This document shows positions 48,826 to 58,474 of a stretch of 64,000 bases of DNA, in pieces. Within the stretch, counting starts at the first letter, position 1. Each line of letters starts with the position of its first letter. The stretch is taken from the NCBI RefSeq assembly GCF_900109945.1, contig NZ_FOBX01000010.1, positions 1-64,000 of the forward strand, given 5' to 3'. The stretch is from Bradyrhizobium sp. OK095 (lineage in GTDB: Bacteria; Pseudomonadota; Alphaproteobacteria; Rhizobiales; Xanthobacteraceae). The notes beneath the pieces were generated by a model, which saw only the letters and a list, made by a program, of their open reading frames with translations, was not told the DNA's origin and did not search any database. The position numbers and the translations under genes are program-made.

Positions 48826-49827
48826 GTGCCCAAAACTTTATTGTCCCGCCGCCGCGTGCTCACCGGTGCTGCCGGCCTCTCAGCCGCAGCGATCCTGCCG
48901 CGATCGAGCCTCGCCGACTGGAAACCCACCGAAAACGTCCGCGTCGTCGTACCAGCAGCCGCCGGCGGCTCGACCGACGTCATGGGCCGGCTGCTCGCCG
49001 CTCATCTGCAAACCGCCTGGGGCCAGTCGGCCGTCGTGGAAAACCGCTCCGGCGGCGGCGGCACGATCGGCACCGCCGAGGTCGTCCGCTCAAAGCCTGA
49101 CGGACACACCATCCTGATCGGCAACCCCGGGCCGAACGCGATCGCCTACAGCATCTTCAAGAACCTGAACTACAAGCCGGACCAGCTCCAGCCTGTGACC
49201 AACATGATCCGGATCCCGAACATCGTCTCGGCGCATCCGAAGACCGGCATCAAATCGGTCGCCGAGTTGATCGCCTATCTGAAGGCCAATCCGGACAAGC
49301 TCAGCTATGCCTCGTCCGGCGTCGGTCAGAGCCCTCACCTCACCGGCGCCTGGTTCCTCCAGCTCACCGGGCTGAAGATGACTCACATCCCGTTCCGCGG
49401 CGCCGGGCCTGCGCTCCAGGCCGCGCTCGCCGGCGACATCCAGATCCTGTTCGACAATCTCTATCCGAGCCTGCCGCAGGTTCAGAACGGCACCCTCACC
49501 GGCCTCTGCGTCACCACGACCGAGCGCAGCGATCTCGCGCCGAACCTGCCGACCATGCGCGAGAGCGCGCCCGAGCTCGCCAATTTCGACATCTCGTCCT
49601 GGTTCTCCGTGTTCCTGCCGAAGGGCGTCCCCGCTCCGGTCCTCGAAGCCCTGAACCTCCAGGTCAAGGCGATGCTCGAGCGCGACGACATGAAGAAGCA
49701 GATCGTCGCCATGGGCGCCCGCGCCGACTACGGCACGCCGCAGCAATTCTCCGACTTCGTGGACGCCGAGACGAAGAAGTTCGCCGGCATCATCCAGAAG
49801 GAAGGGCTGCAGATGGACGTGCAGTAG
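48826..49827 (+). CDS. TctC/Bug-family periplasmic substrate-binding protein
   Basis: The protein has 333 residues from GTG 48826, with AGGGA upstream. The N-terminal SRRRVLTGAAGLSAAAIL is a Tat-type signal. The body has VRVVVPAAAGGSTDVMGRLLA and PFRGAGPALQAALAGDIQI, hallmarks of this large family that binds carboxylates for TctAB transporters or sensing. No TctA/TctB genes are adjacent, so it is an orphan binding protein, as is common in Bradyrhizobium. Confidence 0.9.
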   Translation: MPKTLLSRRRVLTGAAGLSAAAILPRSSLADWKPTENVRVVVPAAAGGSTDVMGRLLAAHLQTAWGQSAVVENRSGGGGTIGTAEVVRSKPDGHTILIGNPGPNAIAYSIFKNLNYKPDQLQPVTNMIRIPNIVSAHPKTGIKSVAELIAYLKANPDKLSYASSGVGQSPHLTGAWFLQLTGLKMTHIPFRGAGPALQAALAGDIQILFDNLYPSLPQVQNGTLTGLCVTTTERSDLAPNLPTMRESAPELANFDISSWFSVFLPKGVPAPVLEALNLQVKAMLERDDMKKQIVAMGARADYGTPQQFSDFVDAETKKFAGIIQKEGLQMDVQ

Positions 49828-49860
49828 GCATTTGCGGAAGAGCTGCTAACCACCACTTCC

Positions 49861-49938
49861 GTCATTGCGAGCGCAGCGAAGCAATCCAGAGTCTTTCCGC
49901 GGAGGCAGTCTGGATTGCTTCGCTGCGCTCGCAATGAC
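49861..49938. repeat. Long inverted repeat (30-bp perfect arms)
   Basis: Arms at 49861-49890 and 49909-49938 are exact reverse complements with an 18-base loop. Its core GTCATTGCGAGCGCAGCGAA resembles a dispersed intergenic element of Bradyrhizobium chromosomes (from memory). Confidence 0.85.
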
Positions 49939-49964
49939 GAGGAGAGAGTTCGTCGAACCCAACA

Positions 49965-49994
49965 AAAACCCCGCGGCTCGCGCCGCGGGGTTTT
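49965..49994. terminator. Bidirectional terminator between tctC-like gene and hppA
   Basis: CCCCGCGGC (49969-49977) and GCCGCGGGG (49982-49990) are flanked by AAAA and TTTT, so it works on both strands for the two convergent genes. Confidence 0.9.
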
Positions 49995-50015
49995 GTCTTG
50001 CATCGTTTGCGCCGC

Positions 50016-52136
50016 TTAGTGCGCCAAGACCGCCAGCAGCAGCAGAGCCACGATGTTGGTGATCTTGATCATCGGGTTTACCGCGGGGCCGGCCGTATCC
50101 TTGTAGGGATCGCCGACGGTGTCGCCGGTCACGGCCGCCTTGTGGGCGTCAGAGCCCTTGCCGCCGTAATGGCCGTCCTCGATGTACTTCTTGGCATTAT
50201 CCCAGGCGCCGCCGCCCGAGGTCATGGAGATCGCGACGAACAGGCCCGTCACGATCACGCCGAGCAACATCGCACCCACGGCCGAGAACGCCGCCGACTT
50301 GCCGGCCGCGCCGCCGCCCGCGATCGCATAGATCAGGAAGTAGACGACGATCGGCGACAGCACCGGAAGCAGCGAGGGGATGATCATCTCCTTGATCGCG
50401 GCCTTGGTGAGCAGGTCAACCGCCTTGCCGTAATCAGGCTTGTCGGTGCCCTGCATGATGCCGGGCTTCTCGCGGAACTGCCGGCGCACCTCCTCGACGA
50501 TCGCGCTGGCCGCACGTCCCACCGCCGTCATGCCCATTGCGCCGAACAGATACGGCAGCAGGCCACCGAACAGCAGGCCCACAACCACGTAGGGGTTGTT
50601 GAGCGAGAAGTCCGGATTGACGCCGGCGAAGTAGGTGTGATGCGCGGAGTCGGCGATGAAGAACTTGAGGTCCTGGTTGTAGGCCGCAAACAGCACGAGA
50701 GCACCGAGACCGGCGGAGCCGATCGCGTAGCCCTTGGTCACCGCCTTGGTGGTGTTGCCGACCGCGTCGAGCGCGTCGGTCGACTTGCGCACTTCCTTGG
50801 GCAGGCCCGCCATCTCGGCGATGCCGCCGGCGTTGTCGGTCACCGGACCGAAGGCGTCGAGTGCGACGACCATGCCGGCGAGTGCCAGCATGGTGGCCGT
50901 CGCGATCGCGATGCCGAACAGGCCGGCGAGGCTGTAGGTGACGAGGATGCCGGCGATGATCACGATCGCAGGCAGCGCAGTCGACTCCATCGAGATCGCC
51001 AGACCCTGGATCACGTTGGTGCCGTGGCCGGTCACCGACGCCGCCGCAATCGACTTCACCGGGCGATAGTCGGTGCCGGTGTAGTATTCGGTGATCCAGA
51101 TGATCAGCGCGGTGACGATGAGGCCGACGATGCCGCATTCGAACAGCGCCATGCCGGTATAGTCGACGCCTGCGAGCTTGCCGAAGCCGATCAGGGAGTA
51201 GATCACGCCGGCGATGCCGATCAGCGAGAAGACGCCGGTGGCAATCAGGCCCTTGTAGAGCGCACCCATGATCGACTGGCTGGCGCCCAGCTTCACGAAG
51301 AAGGTGCCGATGATCGAGGTGATGATGCAGATGCCGCCGATCGCGAGCGGCAGCGTCATCATGTTCATGAGGATCGGCGTCTTGGCGAAGAAGATCGCCG
51401 CGAGCACCATGGTGGCGACCGCGGTCACCGCATAAGTCTCGAACAGGTCGGCGGCCATGCCGGCGCAGTCGCCGACGTTGTCGCCGACGTTGTCGGCGAT
51501 GGTGGCCGGGTTGCGCGGATCATCCTCCGGGATGCCGGCCTCGACCTTGCCGACGAGATCGCCGCCGACGTCTGCACCCTTGGTGAAGATGCCGCCGCCG
51601 AGACGGGCGAAGATCGAGATCAGCGAGGCGCCGAAGCCGAGCGCAACCATGGCGTCGACGACGGTGCGGCTGTCAGGTGCCAGATTCAGCCAATGGACCA
51701 GGAAGCCGAAATAGAGGGTAACGCCGAGCAGCGCGAGACCAGCGACCAGCATGCCGGTGATGGCGCCCGCCTTGAAGGCGAGCTCGAGGCCGCCGGCAAG
51801 CGAGGTTGTCGCGGCCTGTGCGGTGCGAACGTTGGCGCGGACCGAGACGTTCATGCCGATGAAACCGGTCGCCCCCGACAGAATGGCGCCGATGGCAAAG
51901 CCGAACGCCACCAGAAGCCCGAGGAAGTAGGCGAGCAGAACGAAGATGACGATGCCGACCACGGCGATCGTGGCGTATTGACGCCGCAGATAGGCCTGCG
52001 CGCCTTCGCGCACCGCTGCTGCGATCTCCTGCATGCGCGGTGACCCCGCGTCCGCACTCAACACCGAAGACGTCGCCCAAATCGCGTAGACGATAGAAAG
52101 CACTCCGCAGAGCACTATCAACCCTAATGCTGTCAT
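50016..52136 (-). CDS. hppA: Membrane-bound proton-pumping pyrophosphatase
   Basis: This 706-residue enzyme should have about 16 membrane helices. It couples PPi hydrolysis to H+ export. The catalytic loops are GGGIFTKGADVGGDLVGKVE and DDPRNPATIADNVGDNVGDC. The segment GNTTKAVTKGYAIGS carries Lys where K+-dependent enzymes have Ala, so it is the K+-independent type. Its promoter must lie in 52137-52363, where no gene is seen. Confidence 0.96.
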   Translation of the reverse strand: MTALGLIVLCGVLSIVYAIWATSSVLSADAGSPRMQEIAAAVREGAQAYLRRQYATIAVVGIVIFVLLAYFLGLLVAFGFAIGAILSGATGFIGMNVSVRANVRTAQAATTSLAGGLELAFKAGAITGMLVAGLALLGVTLYFGFLVHWLNLAPDSRTVVDAMVALGFGASLISIFARLGGGIFTKGADVGGDLVGKVEAGIPEDDPRNPATIADNVGDNVGDCAGMAADLFETYAVTAVATMVLAAIFFAKTPILMNMMTLPLAIGGICIITSIIGTFFVKLGASQSIMGALYKGLIATGVFSLIGIAGVIYSLIGFGKLAGVDYTGMALFECGIVGLIVTALIIWITEYYTGTDYRPVKSIAAASVTGHGTNVIQGLAISMESTALPAIVIIAGILVTYSLAGLFGIAIATATMLALAGMVVALDAFGPVTDNAGGIAEMAGLPKEVRKSTDALDAVGNTTKAVTKGYAIGSAGLGALVLFAAYNQDLKFFIADSAHHTYFAGVNPDFSLNNPYVVVGLLFGGLLPYLFGAMGMTAVGRAASAIVEEVRRQFREKPGIMQGTDKPDYGKAVDLLTKAAIKEMIIPSLLPVLSPIVVYFLIYAIAGGGAAGKSAAFSAVGAMLLGVIVTGLFVAISMTSGGGAWDNAKKYIEDGHYGGKGSDAHKAAVTGDTVGDPYKDTAGPAVNPMIKITNIVALLLLAVLAH

Positions 52137-52363
52137 GTGATTTTTGCCTCAGATCCTTGATGAACGTACCCCCGGCGCCTTTTGTTGTCCGTCAAGCGGT
52201 GCGGCGCCTTGATTTTGAACAAAGCCGCCCCAGGCGACTTCAGTCGGTCGCAAGCTTGCCAAAATCAAATTGAGGGTGCAACGCCAGATCAGGCGGAAAA
52301 AGCCGATCTCGGCGGGTATTTAGACCTAATCCTGCGCACCCGACCGCCGGCTTGGCGCAATCC

Positions 52364-53362
52364 CTAGAAGTGGCTGTAGGACAGCCGCTTCAAGACCAGT
52401 TCCTGGTCCTGCCCGTCCAGGAAGCGCGGTCGCTCATGACCCGCGACGATCGTGCCGATCGCCGTGACCGCAACACCGACGGCCCGCCCTGCGGCGATCA
52501 GTGCATCGCTTTGCGCCGGCGGCACGGTGCATAGCACCTCGTAATCGTCGCCCCCGGCAAGCAGCGTCTCAACGCAAACGGCGTTGCGCGCAATCAGGCC
52601 GGCCGCCACGGCCGAGAGGGGGACGCCCGCCACGTTGACCGCGGCCGAGACGCCGGACGCCGCACAGAGTTTCGTCAGATCGCCAGCGAGCCCGTCGGAG
52701 ACATCCATCGCGGCGGACGCATGCTCGCGCACGGCCTGCGCCAGCACATTGCGCGGCTGCGGGATGCGATAACGCGACGCCACAGCTTCCCTTGCGGCCG
52801 GATCAGCCGCGAGCGCCGCGGCGGCCGGCCCGCCGGTGAGCACATCGAGGCCGAGCGCGGCATCGCCGATCGTCCCCGTCACCAGGATAAGATCGCCCGG
52901 CCGCGCGCCGGTACGGCCGACCATCCGCCCCTTCGGCACGCGGCCGAAGGCAGTGATCGAGATCATCTGCGGCCCCGGCGTCGAGACCGTGTCGCCGCCG
53001 AGCAGCGGGCATCCAAAGGTTTTTGCGTCCTCGCCGAGCGCATCCGCGAACGGCCTGAGCCACGCGTCCTCCTTGCTGCGCAGCGCCAGCGTCAGCACAA
53101 AACCGGCCGGGACGGCGCCCTTGGCGGCAAGATCGGACAGGTTTACCCGCAGCGCCTTGCGCGCGATGGTATCGGGCGGATCAGAGGCAAGATAATGCAC
53201 GCCCTCGACCACGGCATCGGTGGTGACGACGATGTCGTCGCCAAGCGATTGCAGGATGGCAGCGTCGTCAACCAGCCCCAACGCACCGGGATCAGTCGCC
53301 AACGGCTTGAAATAGCGCGCGATGAGGGAGTCTTCGCCGGAGCTGTCGTGTGCGTTCGTCAT
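52364..53362 (-). CDS. thiL: Thiamine-monophosphate kinase
   Basis: The 332-residue enzyme makes thiamine pyrophosphate from thiamine phosphate. Hallmarks are GEDSLIARYF, DDAAILQ, TTDAVVEGVHY and CPLLGGDT, then MDVSDGLAGDL. It is downstream of nusB in the usual alphaproteobacterial order. ATG 53362 is chosen over 53377 to match the family N-terminus. Confidence 0.95.
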   Translation of the reverse strand: MTNAHDSSGEDSLIARYFKPLATDPGALGLVDDAAILQSLGDDIVVTTDAVVEGVHYLASDPPDTIARKALRVNLSDLAAKGAVPAGFVLTLALRSKEDAWLRPFADALGEDAKTFGCPLLGGDTVSTPGPQMISITAFGRVPKGRMVGRTGARPGDLILVTGTIGDAALGLDVLTGGPAAAALAADPAAREAVASRYRIPQPRNVLAQAVREHASAAMDVSDGLAGDLTKLCAASGVSAAVNVAGVPLSAVAAGLIARNAVCVETLLAGGDDYEVLCTVPPAQSDALIAAGRAVGVAVTAIGTIVAGHERPRFLDGQDQELVLKRLSYSHF

Positions 53363-53392
53363 CGGCGCCAGCCCCACCAGTGAAACGAGTAG

Positions 53393-53890
53393 CTACCCCC
53401 GCCCGAACTCGTCACCGCGAAAATGGCGGCCGATCTGGTCGAGCACCGCGTTCACCATGCCGGTCTCCTCGCGATCGACGAAGGCATTGGCGACATCGAC
53501 ATATTCGGAGATCACGACGCGGCCCGGCACGTCCTTGCGGTGCTCCAATTCGTAAGCCCCTGCCCGCAGCACGGCGCGCAGGATTGCTTCGATGCGCTTC
53601 AGCGGCCAGCCCTTCGACAGCGCCTCGTCGATCAGGGGATCGAGCTTCATCTGGTCGCGTACGACGCCGGAGACGATGTCGCGGAAGAACGCGGCTTCCG
53701 CCGGCAGATACGTGTCGCCCTCGACCTCGTTGCCGAGCCAGTGGCTCTCGAACTCCGCAAAAATGTCGTTGATACCGGCCCCGGCGATGTCCATCTGGTA
53801 CAGCGCCTGCACCGCGGCGAGCCGCGCGGCACCGCGCCGGTTCGCCTTCTTCTCAAGCCCGCCCGGCGGCTTTTTGCTGTTGTCGGCCAT
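53393..53890 (-). CDS. nusB: Transcription antitermination factor NusB
   Basis: The 165-residue RNA-binding protein begins with a basic region (KKANRRGAARLAAVQALYQMD). It ends VVISEYVDVANAFVDREETGMVNAVLDQI, both standard for NusB, which binds boxA of rRNA transcripts. It lies 2 bases after ribH and is probably co-transcribed with it. Confidence 0.95.
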   Translation of the reverse strand: MADNSKKPPGGLEKKANRRGAARLAAVQALYQMDIAGAGINDIFAEFESHWLGNEVEGDTYLPAEAAFFRDIVSGVVRDQMKLDPLIDEALSKGWPLKRIEAILRAVLRAGAYELEHRKDVPGRVVISEYVDVANAFVDREETGMVNAVLDQIGRHFRGDEFGRG

Positions 53891-53892
53891 GA

Positions 53893-54384
53893 TTACGCCC
53901 GCGCCAGGCGGCGTTTGATGCGCAGCATCGCAATCGCGGCGCGCGCAGCGTCGCCGCCCTTGTTGAGCTCGCTGGCACGCGCCCGCGCCCAAGCCTGGTC
54001 CTCATTGTTGACGGTGAGGATGCCGTTGCCGAGCGGCAGCTTCCGCGCCACCGCAAGGTCCATCAGCGCGCGCGAGGATTCCTGCGAGACGATCTCGAAA
54101 TGAATGGTGTCGCCGCGGATGACGCAGCCAAGCGCGATCGCCGCGTCATAAGGCTTGCCATTCGCCGCGGCCGCATCGACCGCGATGGCGACTGCTGCCG
54201 GGATTTCCAGCGCGCCGGGAACCGTGATGACGTCATGGGTCAGGCCGGCCGCCTTCAGCTCGGCGACCGCGCCGTCAAGCAGCGCGTCCTGGAGGTCGTC
54301 ATAGAACCGCGCCTCGACAATCAGCGCCCGCGCGCCGGAAATGTCGGTCTGGTCCTTCAGGGGTGCGCGCCGCGCGTCAGCCAT
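53893..54384 (-). CDS. ribH: 6,7-dimethyl-8-ribityllumazine synthase
   Basis: This 163-residue enzyme catalyses the penultimate step of riboflavin synthesis. The sequence VPGALEIPAAVAIAV, the GCVIRGDTIHFEIVSQESSRALMD segment with catalytic His, and LPLGNGILTVNNEDQAW define it. ATG 54384 is preferred to 54390. Its neighbours ribE and ribD complete the pathway. Confidence 0.95.
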   Translation of the reverse strand: MADARRAPLKDQTDISGARALIVEARFYDDLQDALLDGAVAELKAAGLTHDVITVPGALEIPAAVAIAVDAAAANGKPYDAAIALGCVIRGDTIHFEIVSQESSRALMDLAVARKLPLGNGILTVNNEDQAWARARASELNKGGDAARAAIAMLRIKRRLARA

Positions 54385-54470
54385 CGTCAAATCCGTTTCA
54401 CAGAGGTCGGCGTTATGTAGTCGCCGCGAGAGGGTAAGCCAAGCACGAATGCCAGAGACACCGTCATTCC

Positions 54471-54511
54471 GGGGCGCGCAGCGAGCCCGGAATCTCGAGA
54501 TTCCGGGCTCG
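54471..54511. repeat. Palindromic intergenic repeat between ribH and ribE
   Basis: Positions 54482-54511 are a perfect 30-bp palindrome (CGAGCCCGGAATCTC and its complement). It is preceded by an element of the type CCGGGGCGCGCAGCGAGCCCGGAATC. It could act as a partial terminator between the two genes. Confidence 0.8.
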
Positions 54512-54520
54512 GCTACGCCG

Positions 54521-55129
54521 TCACTTCATTTCCGTCAGCCGCGCCGCGTAGCGGGCCATCAAATCGACCTCGATATTGACCTCGGTCCCCGTCTTCCAGC
54601 CGCCGATCGTTGTGACCGTCAGCGTGTGCGGGATGATCAGCACCGAGAAGGTCACGTCCTTCACCGTATTGACCGTCAGCGAGACGCCGTCGAGCGTGAT
54701 CGAGCCCTTGGTGGCGATGAAGCGCGCCAGCTCTCGCGTGGTCGAGAGCTCGAACCGCGCCATGTCGGGCAGGTCCTCGCGGCTGACGATGGTTGCGATG
54801 CCGTCGGCATGGCCGGCGACGATATGGCCGCCGAGCTCGTCGCCGATCTTGAGCGCGCGCTCGAGATTGAGCCGCGTGCCGACCTTCCAGTGCTTTGCCG
54901 TCGTCAGCGCCAGCGTTTCGGCGGCGGCATCGACGTCGAACCAGGTTTTGCTCCCCGCCACGCCGGAGGCGACCACGGTGAGGCACACGCCGTTGCAGGC
55001 GATCGAGGCGCCGTCGGCAATGGTGGTCTGATCGTAGCGACAGGCGATGCGCAGCCGGTGCAGCTGGCCCTGCGCGGTCGGCGTGAAGCCGACGATCTCG
55101 CCGATATCGGTGACAATGCCGGTGAACAT
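54521..55129 (-). CDS. ribE: Riboflavin synthase alpha chain
   Basis: The 202-residue enzyme has two internal lumazine-binding repeats. It starts MFTGIVTDIGEI, shows SIACNGVCLTVV, GGHIVAGHADGIA and the second repeat GSITLDGVSLTVN. It dismutates two lumazines to riboflavin. It lies 1 base downstream of ribD. Confidence 0.96.
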   Translation of the reverse strand: MFTGIVTDIGEIVGFTPTAQGQLHRLRIACRYDQTTIADGASIACNGVCLTVVASGVAGSKTWFDVDAAAETLALTTAKHWKVGTRLNLERALKIGDELGGHIVAGHADGIATIVSREDLPDMARFELSTTRELARFIATKGSITLDGVSLTVNTVKDVTFSVLIIPHTLTVTTIGGWKTGTEVNIEVDLMARYAARLTEMK

Positions 55130-55130
55130 G

Positions 55131-56279
55131 TTAAGCGCGCTCGTAGATGGTGAGAGTATCCTTGTCGAAGGTCTCGCTAGCATGAACCTTGTAGGCCTGG
55201 GACTGCGTGATTTTCGACAGGGGCAATGCATCGAGCGCATCGACGCCGCCGGGGCCTACCGCTTCCGCGCCGCGGAACAGCCAGATCTCGTCGACGAGGT
55301 CGGAGGCAACGAACGAAGCCGCAACGCGGCTGCCGCCCTCGACCATCAGCCGTGAGATGCCCTTCTCGGCCAGTGCATGCAGCACGGCGGGAAGATCGAG
55401 CCCGGCGGCGTTTCCGGGCGGTATACGGATGATCTGTGTGCCCGCAGCCCCAAGGCGTGTCGCGGCGGCAGCCTCTGCGAGTTCCGAAGCGATCACCCAA
55501 AGCGGCGTCTCGCGCGCAGAACGCGCGAGCTGGCTCGATGCGGACATCCGCAGGCTCTGGTCGAGCACGACGCGCACGGGAGAACGCGCTTCCATGCCCG
55601 GCAGGCGGCAGTTGAGCTGCGGATCGTCCGCCAGTACCGTGCCGATACCGACCAGGATGGCATCGCACTGCGCACGCAAGAGATGCACGCGATTGCGCAC
55701 GGCCTCGCCGGTGATAGCGACCGGTCTGCCACCGGCTGCGCCGATCTTGCCGTCTGGAGAGACCGCGAGCTTCAGGATCACATGCGGGCGCTTGTCACGA
55801 ATGCGGCGGAAATGGCCGGCATGGTCGAAGGCGGCCTCCGCCGCGCACAGGCCCACATCCACAATGATGCCGGCGGCGCGCAGCCGCGCATGACCCTGGC
55901 CCGCGACGTCCGGATTGGGATCCTCGATCGCCGCCACCACCCGCTTGATGCCGGCAGCGATCACCGCGTCGGCGCAAGGCGGCGACTTGCCGAAATGCGA
56001 GCAAGGCTCGAGCGTGACGTAGAGCGTGGCGCCGCGCGCCGCCTCGCCGGCCCGCCGCAGCGCTTCGGGCTCACCATGCGGGCGTCCGCCTGCTTGCGTC
56101 CAGCCGCGACCGACGATCACGCCGTCCTTGACGATGACGGCGCCCACGGCCGGATTGGGCCAGGTGCGCCCCTGCCCGCGCCGGCCCAACGCCAGTGCCA
56201 GCTGCATGAAGCGGCGATCGGCGTCCTTGGTCTCGCGGATCTTCTGGGCGAACTGATCTTCCAGGATGCGGAAGATCAT
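55131..56279 (-). CDS. ribD: Bifunctional riboflavin deaminase/reductase
   Basis: The 382-residue enzyme has an N-terminal cytidine-deaminase-like domain (HGEPEALR, TLEPCSHFGKSPPCADAVI zinc site, near 65-105) and a C-terminal NADPH reductase domain (RPHVILKLAVSPDGKIG, then LMVEGGSRVAASFV). ATG 56279 overlaps the nrdR stop by 4 bases. Confidence 0.95.
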   Translation of the reverse strand: MIFRILEDQFAQKIRETKDADRRFMQLALALGRRGQGRTWPNPAVGAVIVKDGVIVGRGWTQAGGRPHGEPEALRRAGEAARGATLYVTLEPCSHFGKSPPCADAVIAAGIKRVVAAIEDPNPDVAGQGHARLRAAGIIVDVGLCAAEAAFDHAGHFRRIRDKRPHVILKLAVSPDGKIGAAGGRPVAITGEAVRNRVHLLRAQCDAILVGIGTVLADDPQLNCRLPGMEARSPVRVVLDQSLRMSASSQLARSARETPLWVIASELAEAAAATRLGAAGTQIIRIPPGNAAGLDLPAVLHALAEKGISRLMVEGGSRVAASFVASDLVDEIWLFRGAEAVGPGGVDALDALPLSKITQSQAYKVHASETFDKDTLTIYERA

Positions 56280-56758
56280 TTGCGTACCGTTGTAAGCCGC
56301 GCTTCCTCCTCGCCGGAGAGCTCGCCGAGCACATTGGCGAAATCCTTGGCTTCGCGGAAATTGCGATAGACCGAGGCGAAGCGCACATAGGCGACGTCGT
56401 CGAGCGTGCGCAGGTGCTCCATCACGGTCTCGCCGATCACCTCGGAGGAGATTTCGGCCTCGCCGCCGGTTTCGAGTTCGCGCACGATGGTGGAGACCAT
56501 CTTCTCCACCCGCTCCGGCTCGACCTGCCGCTTGCGCAAGGAGATCGACACCGAGCGCATCAGCTTGTCGCGGTCGAACGGCACGCGGCGGCCGTTGCGC
56601 TTGATCACCGTGAGCTCGCGCAGCTGCACGCGCTCGAAGGTGGTAAAGCGGAAATTGCAGGCGACACACACGCGCCGCCTGCGGATGACGGCAGAATCCT
56701 CGGTCGGACGCGAGTCCTTTACCTGCGTATCGAGACTGTTGCAGTTCGGGCAGCGCAT
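56276..56758 (-). CDS. nrdR: Transcriptional repressor NrdR
   Basis: The 160-residue protein has a zinc ribbon (CPNC near 3, CVAC near 31), FRFTTFERV, and an ATP-cone domain (VIKRNGRRVPFDRDKLM). It represses ribonucleotide reductase genes. It lies between glyA and ribD, as is common in Alphaproteobacteria. Confidence 0.97.
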   Translation of the reverse strand: MRCPNCNSLDTQVKDSRPTEDSAVIRRRRVCVACNFRFTTFERVQLRELTVIKRNGRRVPFDRDKLMRSVSISLRKRQVEPERVEKMVSTIVRELETGGEAEISSEVIGETVMEHLRTLDDVAYVRFASVYRNFREAKDFANVLGELSGEEEARLTTVRK

Positions 56759-56773
56759 CCGTTGACCTTGACC

Positions 56774-58072
56774 TTACTGATAGATCGGGAACCGATCGGT
56801 GAGCGCCTTGACCCGTTCCTTGATCGCAGCTTCGACCAGCGGCGCCTTGCCGTCGTCGGACTGTGCGATCGCGTTCAGGACCTCGGCGATCATGCCGCCG
56901 ACCTGCTGGAATTCGGCAACGCCGAAGCCGCGGGTGGTCGCCGCAGGCGTGCCCAGACGAATGCCGGAGGTGACAAACGGCGACTCGGGGTCGAACGGAA
57001 TGCCGTTCTTGTTACAGGTGATGGCGGCGCGAACCAGCGCCTTCTCCGAAGCGTTGCCCTTCAAGCCTTTCGGCCGGAGGTCAACCAGCATCAGATGGTT
57101 ATCGGTGCCACCGGAGACAATATCGAACCCATGGCTCTTCAGCGTCTCGGCCAGCGCCTTGGCGTTCTCGACGACGTTCTTCGCATAGATCTTGAAGTCC
57201 GGACGCAGCGCCTCGCCGAAGGCGACCGCCTTCGCCGCGATCACATGCATCAAGGGGCCGCCCTGCAGGCCCGGGAAGATCGCCGAGTTGAACTTCTTGG
57301 TCAGCGCTTCGTCGTTCCACAGCATCAGGCCGCCGCGCGGACCGCGCAGCGACTTGTGCGTCGTGGTGGTGGTGATGTGGGCATGCGGCACCGGGGAGGC
57401 ATGCACGCCGCCGGCAACGAGGCCCGCGAAGTGCGCCATGTCGACCAGCAGATACGCGCCGACCGAGTCCGCGATCTCGCGAAAACGCTTGAAATCCCAG
57501 GCGCGCGAATAGGCCGAGCCGCCGGCGACGATCAGCTTCGGCTTGACCTCTTCGGCCTGCTTGGCGACCGCGTCCATGTCGATAATCTGGTCCTCGCGGC
57601 GCACGGTGTAGTGCGCGGCCTTGAACCATTTGCCGCTCATGTTGACGGGCGAGCCGTGGGTGAGATGGCCGCCGGCCGCAAGGTCGAGGCCCATGAAGGT
57701 ATCGCCGGGCTGGAGCAGCGCCAGAAACACCGCCTGGTTCATCTGGCTGCCGGAGTTCGGCTGCACGTTGGCGAATTTGGCGCCGAACAGCTTCTTGGCG
57801 CGATCGATCGCGAGGTTCTCGGCGACGTCGACCCACTCACAACCGCCGTAGTAACGCGCGCCCGGATAACCCTCTGCGTACTTGTTCGTCATCACCGAAC
57901 CCTGCGCTTCCAGCACGGCCCGGCTGACGATGTTCTCGGAGGCGATCAGCTCGACTTCATGGCGCTGCCGACCGAGCTCGCCCTTGATGGCGGCGGCGAT
58001 TTCCGGGTCGGCCTGGTCGAGCGCGGCGGAGAAAAACGAATCGGGCGCGGAAGCGGTTTTGGCTGATGTCAT
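56774..58072 (-). CDS. glyA: Serine hydroxymethyltransferase
   Basis: The 432-residue PLP enzyme interconverts serine and glycine with tetrahydrofolate. It shows ELIASENIVS, GYPGARYYGGCEWVD, MAHFAGLVAGG, and the PLP lysine in TTTTTHKSLRGPRGG. The length is normal. Confidence 0.97.
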   Translation of the reverse strand: MTSAKTASAPDSFFSAALDQADPEIAAAIKGELGRQRHEVELIASENIVSRAVLEAQGSVMTNKYAEGYPGARYYGGCEWVDVAENLAIDRAKKLFGAKFANVQPNSGSQMNQAVFLALLQPGDTFMGLDLAAGGHLTHGSPVNMSGKWFKAAHYTVRREDQIIDMDAVAKQAEEVKPKLIVAGGSAYSRAWDFKRFREIADSVGAYLLVDMAHFAGLVAGGVHASPVPHAHITTTTTHKSLRGPRGGLMLWNDEALTKKFNSAIFPGLQGGPLMHVIAAKAVAFGEALRPDFKIYAKNVVENAKALAETLKSHGFDIVSGGTDNHLMLVDLRPKGLKGNASEKALVRAAITCNKNGIPFDPESPFVTSGIRLGTPAATTRGFGVAEFQQVGGMIAEVLNAIAQSDDGKAPLVEAAIKERVKALTDRFPIYQ

Positions 58073-58474
58073 CTTGCGAATATCTCCACCGCCGCAGCCT
58101 TGTGGCGGGCTACGGGCGGGTCTGGTGTGGCGATCGGAAGCACGCGCGATCTACCACATCGCCCGCAACAGGCCAAGGGTTTGCGGGTCGGGCCTGATAT
58201 TTATGCAAGATATGGTGGGATTGAAGGATTCGAGCACGAGGATATTGATCCGGAATCGTGCCGATCCGATCAGCCTTAACAGGTCCGATCTGGGCCCTAA
58301 CCGCCCTCTCAGCGAGGGCCAATTGGGGCCGGTTTCCCTGGAGCACGGCAAACCCCGCCTTGACGGTAACCACACTGCTGCCGAGCTGCCGCTTGCCGAA
58401 TGCGCCCCTGCAATGGCAGGTTGCCTCCGACAGACGAGTAGGTCATCTTCCGGCCGTTTTCGGTGCGGTGCCCG
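58073..58474. other. Divergent intergenic region between glyA and an exported-protein gene
   Basis: About 400 bases hold no gene. A possible glyA promoter on the minus strand reads CTTGGC-18-TAGATC about 90 bases upstream of its start. I see no riboswitch signature that I can support. Confidence 0.45.

Noticed and set aside
49861..49938. Long hairpin as the terminator of the tctC-like gene
   Set aside because: It has no U-tract, and a proper bidirectional terminator lies 30 bases further on. It is better explained as a repeat element.
49998..52043. 681-residue open frame opposite hppA
   Set aside because: It is His/Arg/Asp/Glu-rich with no domain, fully antisense to an unmistakable pyrophosphatase gene. 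It is a GC-rich shadow frame.
53893..56279. FMN riboswitch in the riboflavin genes
   Set aside because: I saw no RFN-type conserved blocks upstream of ribD, ribE or ribH.
56414..58066. 550-residue frame opposite glyA and nrdR
   Set aside because: Shadow of two well-conserved genes.
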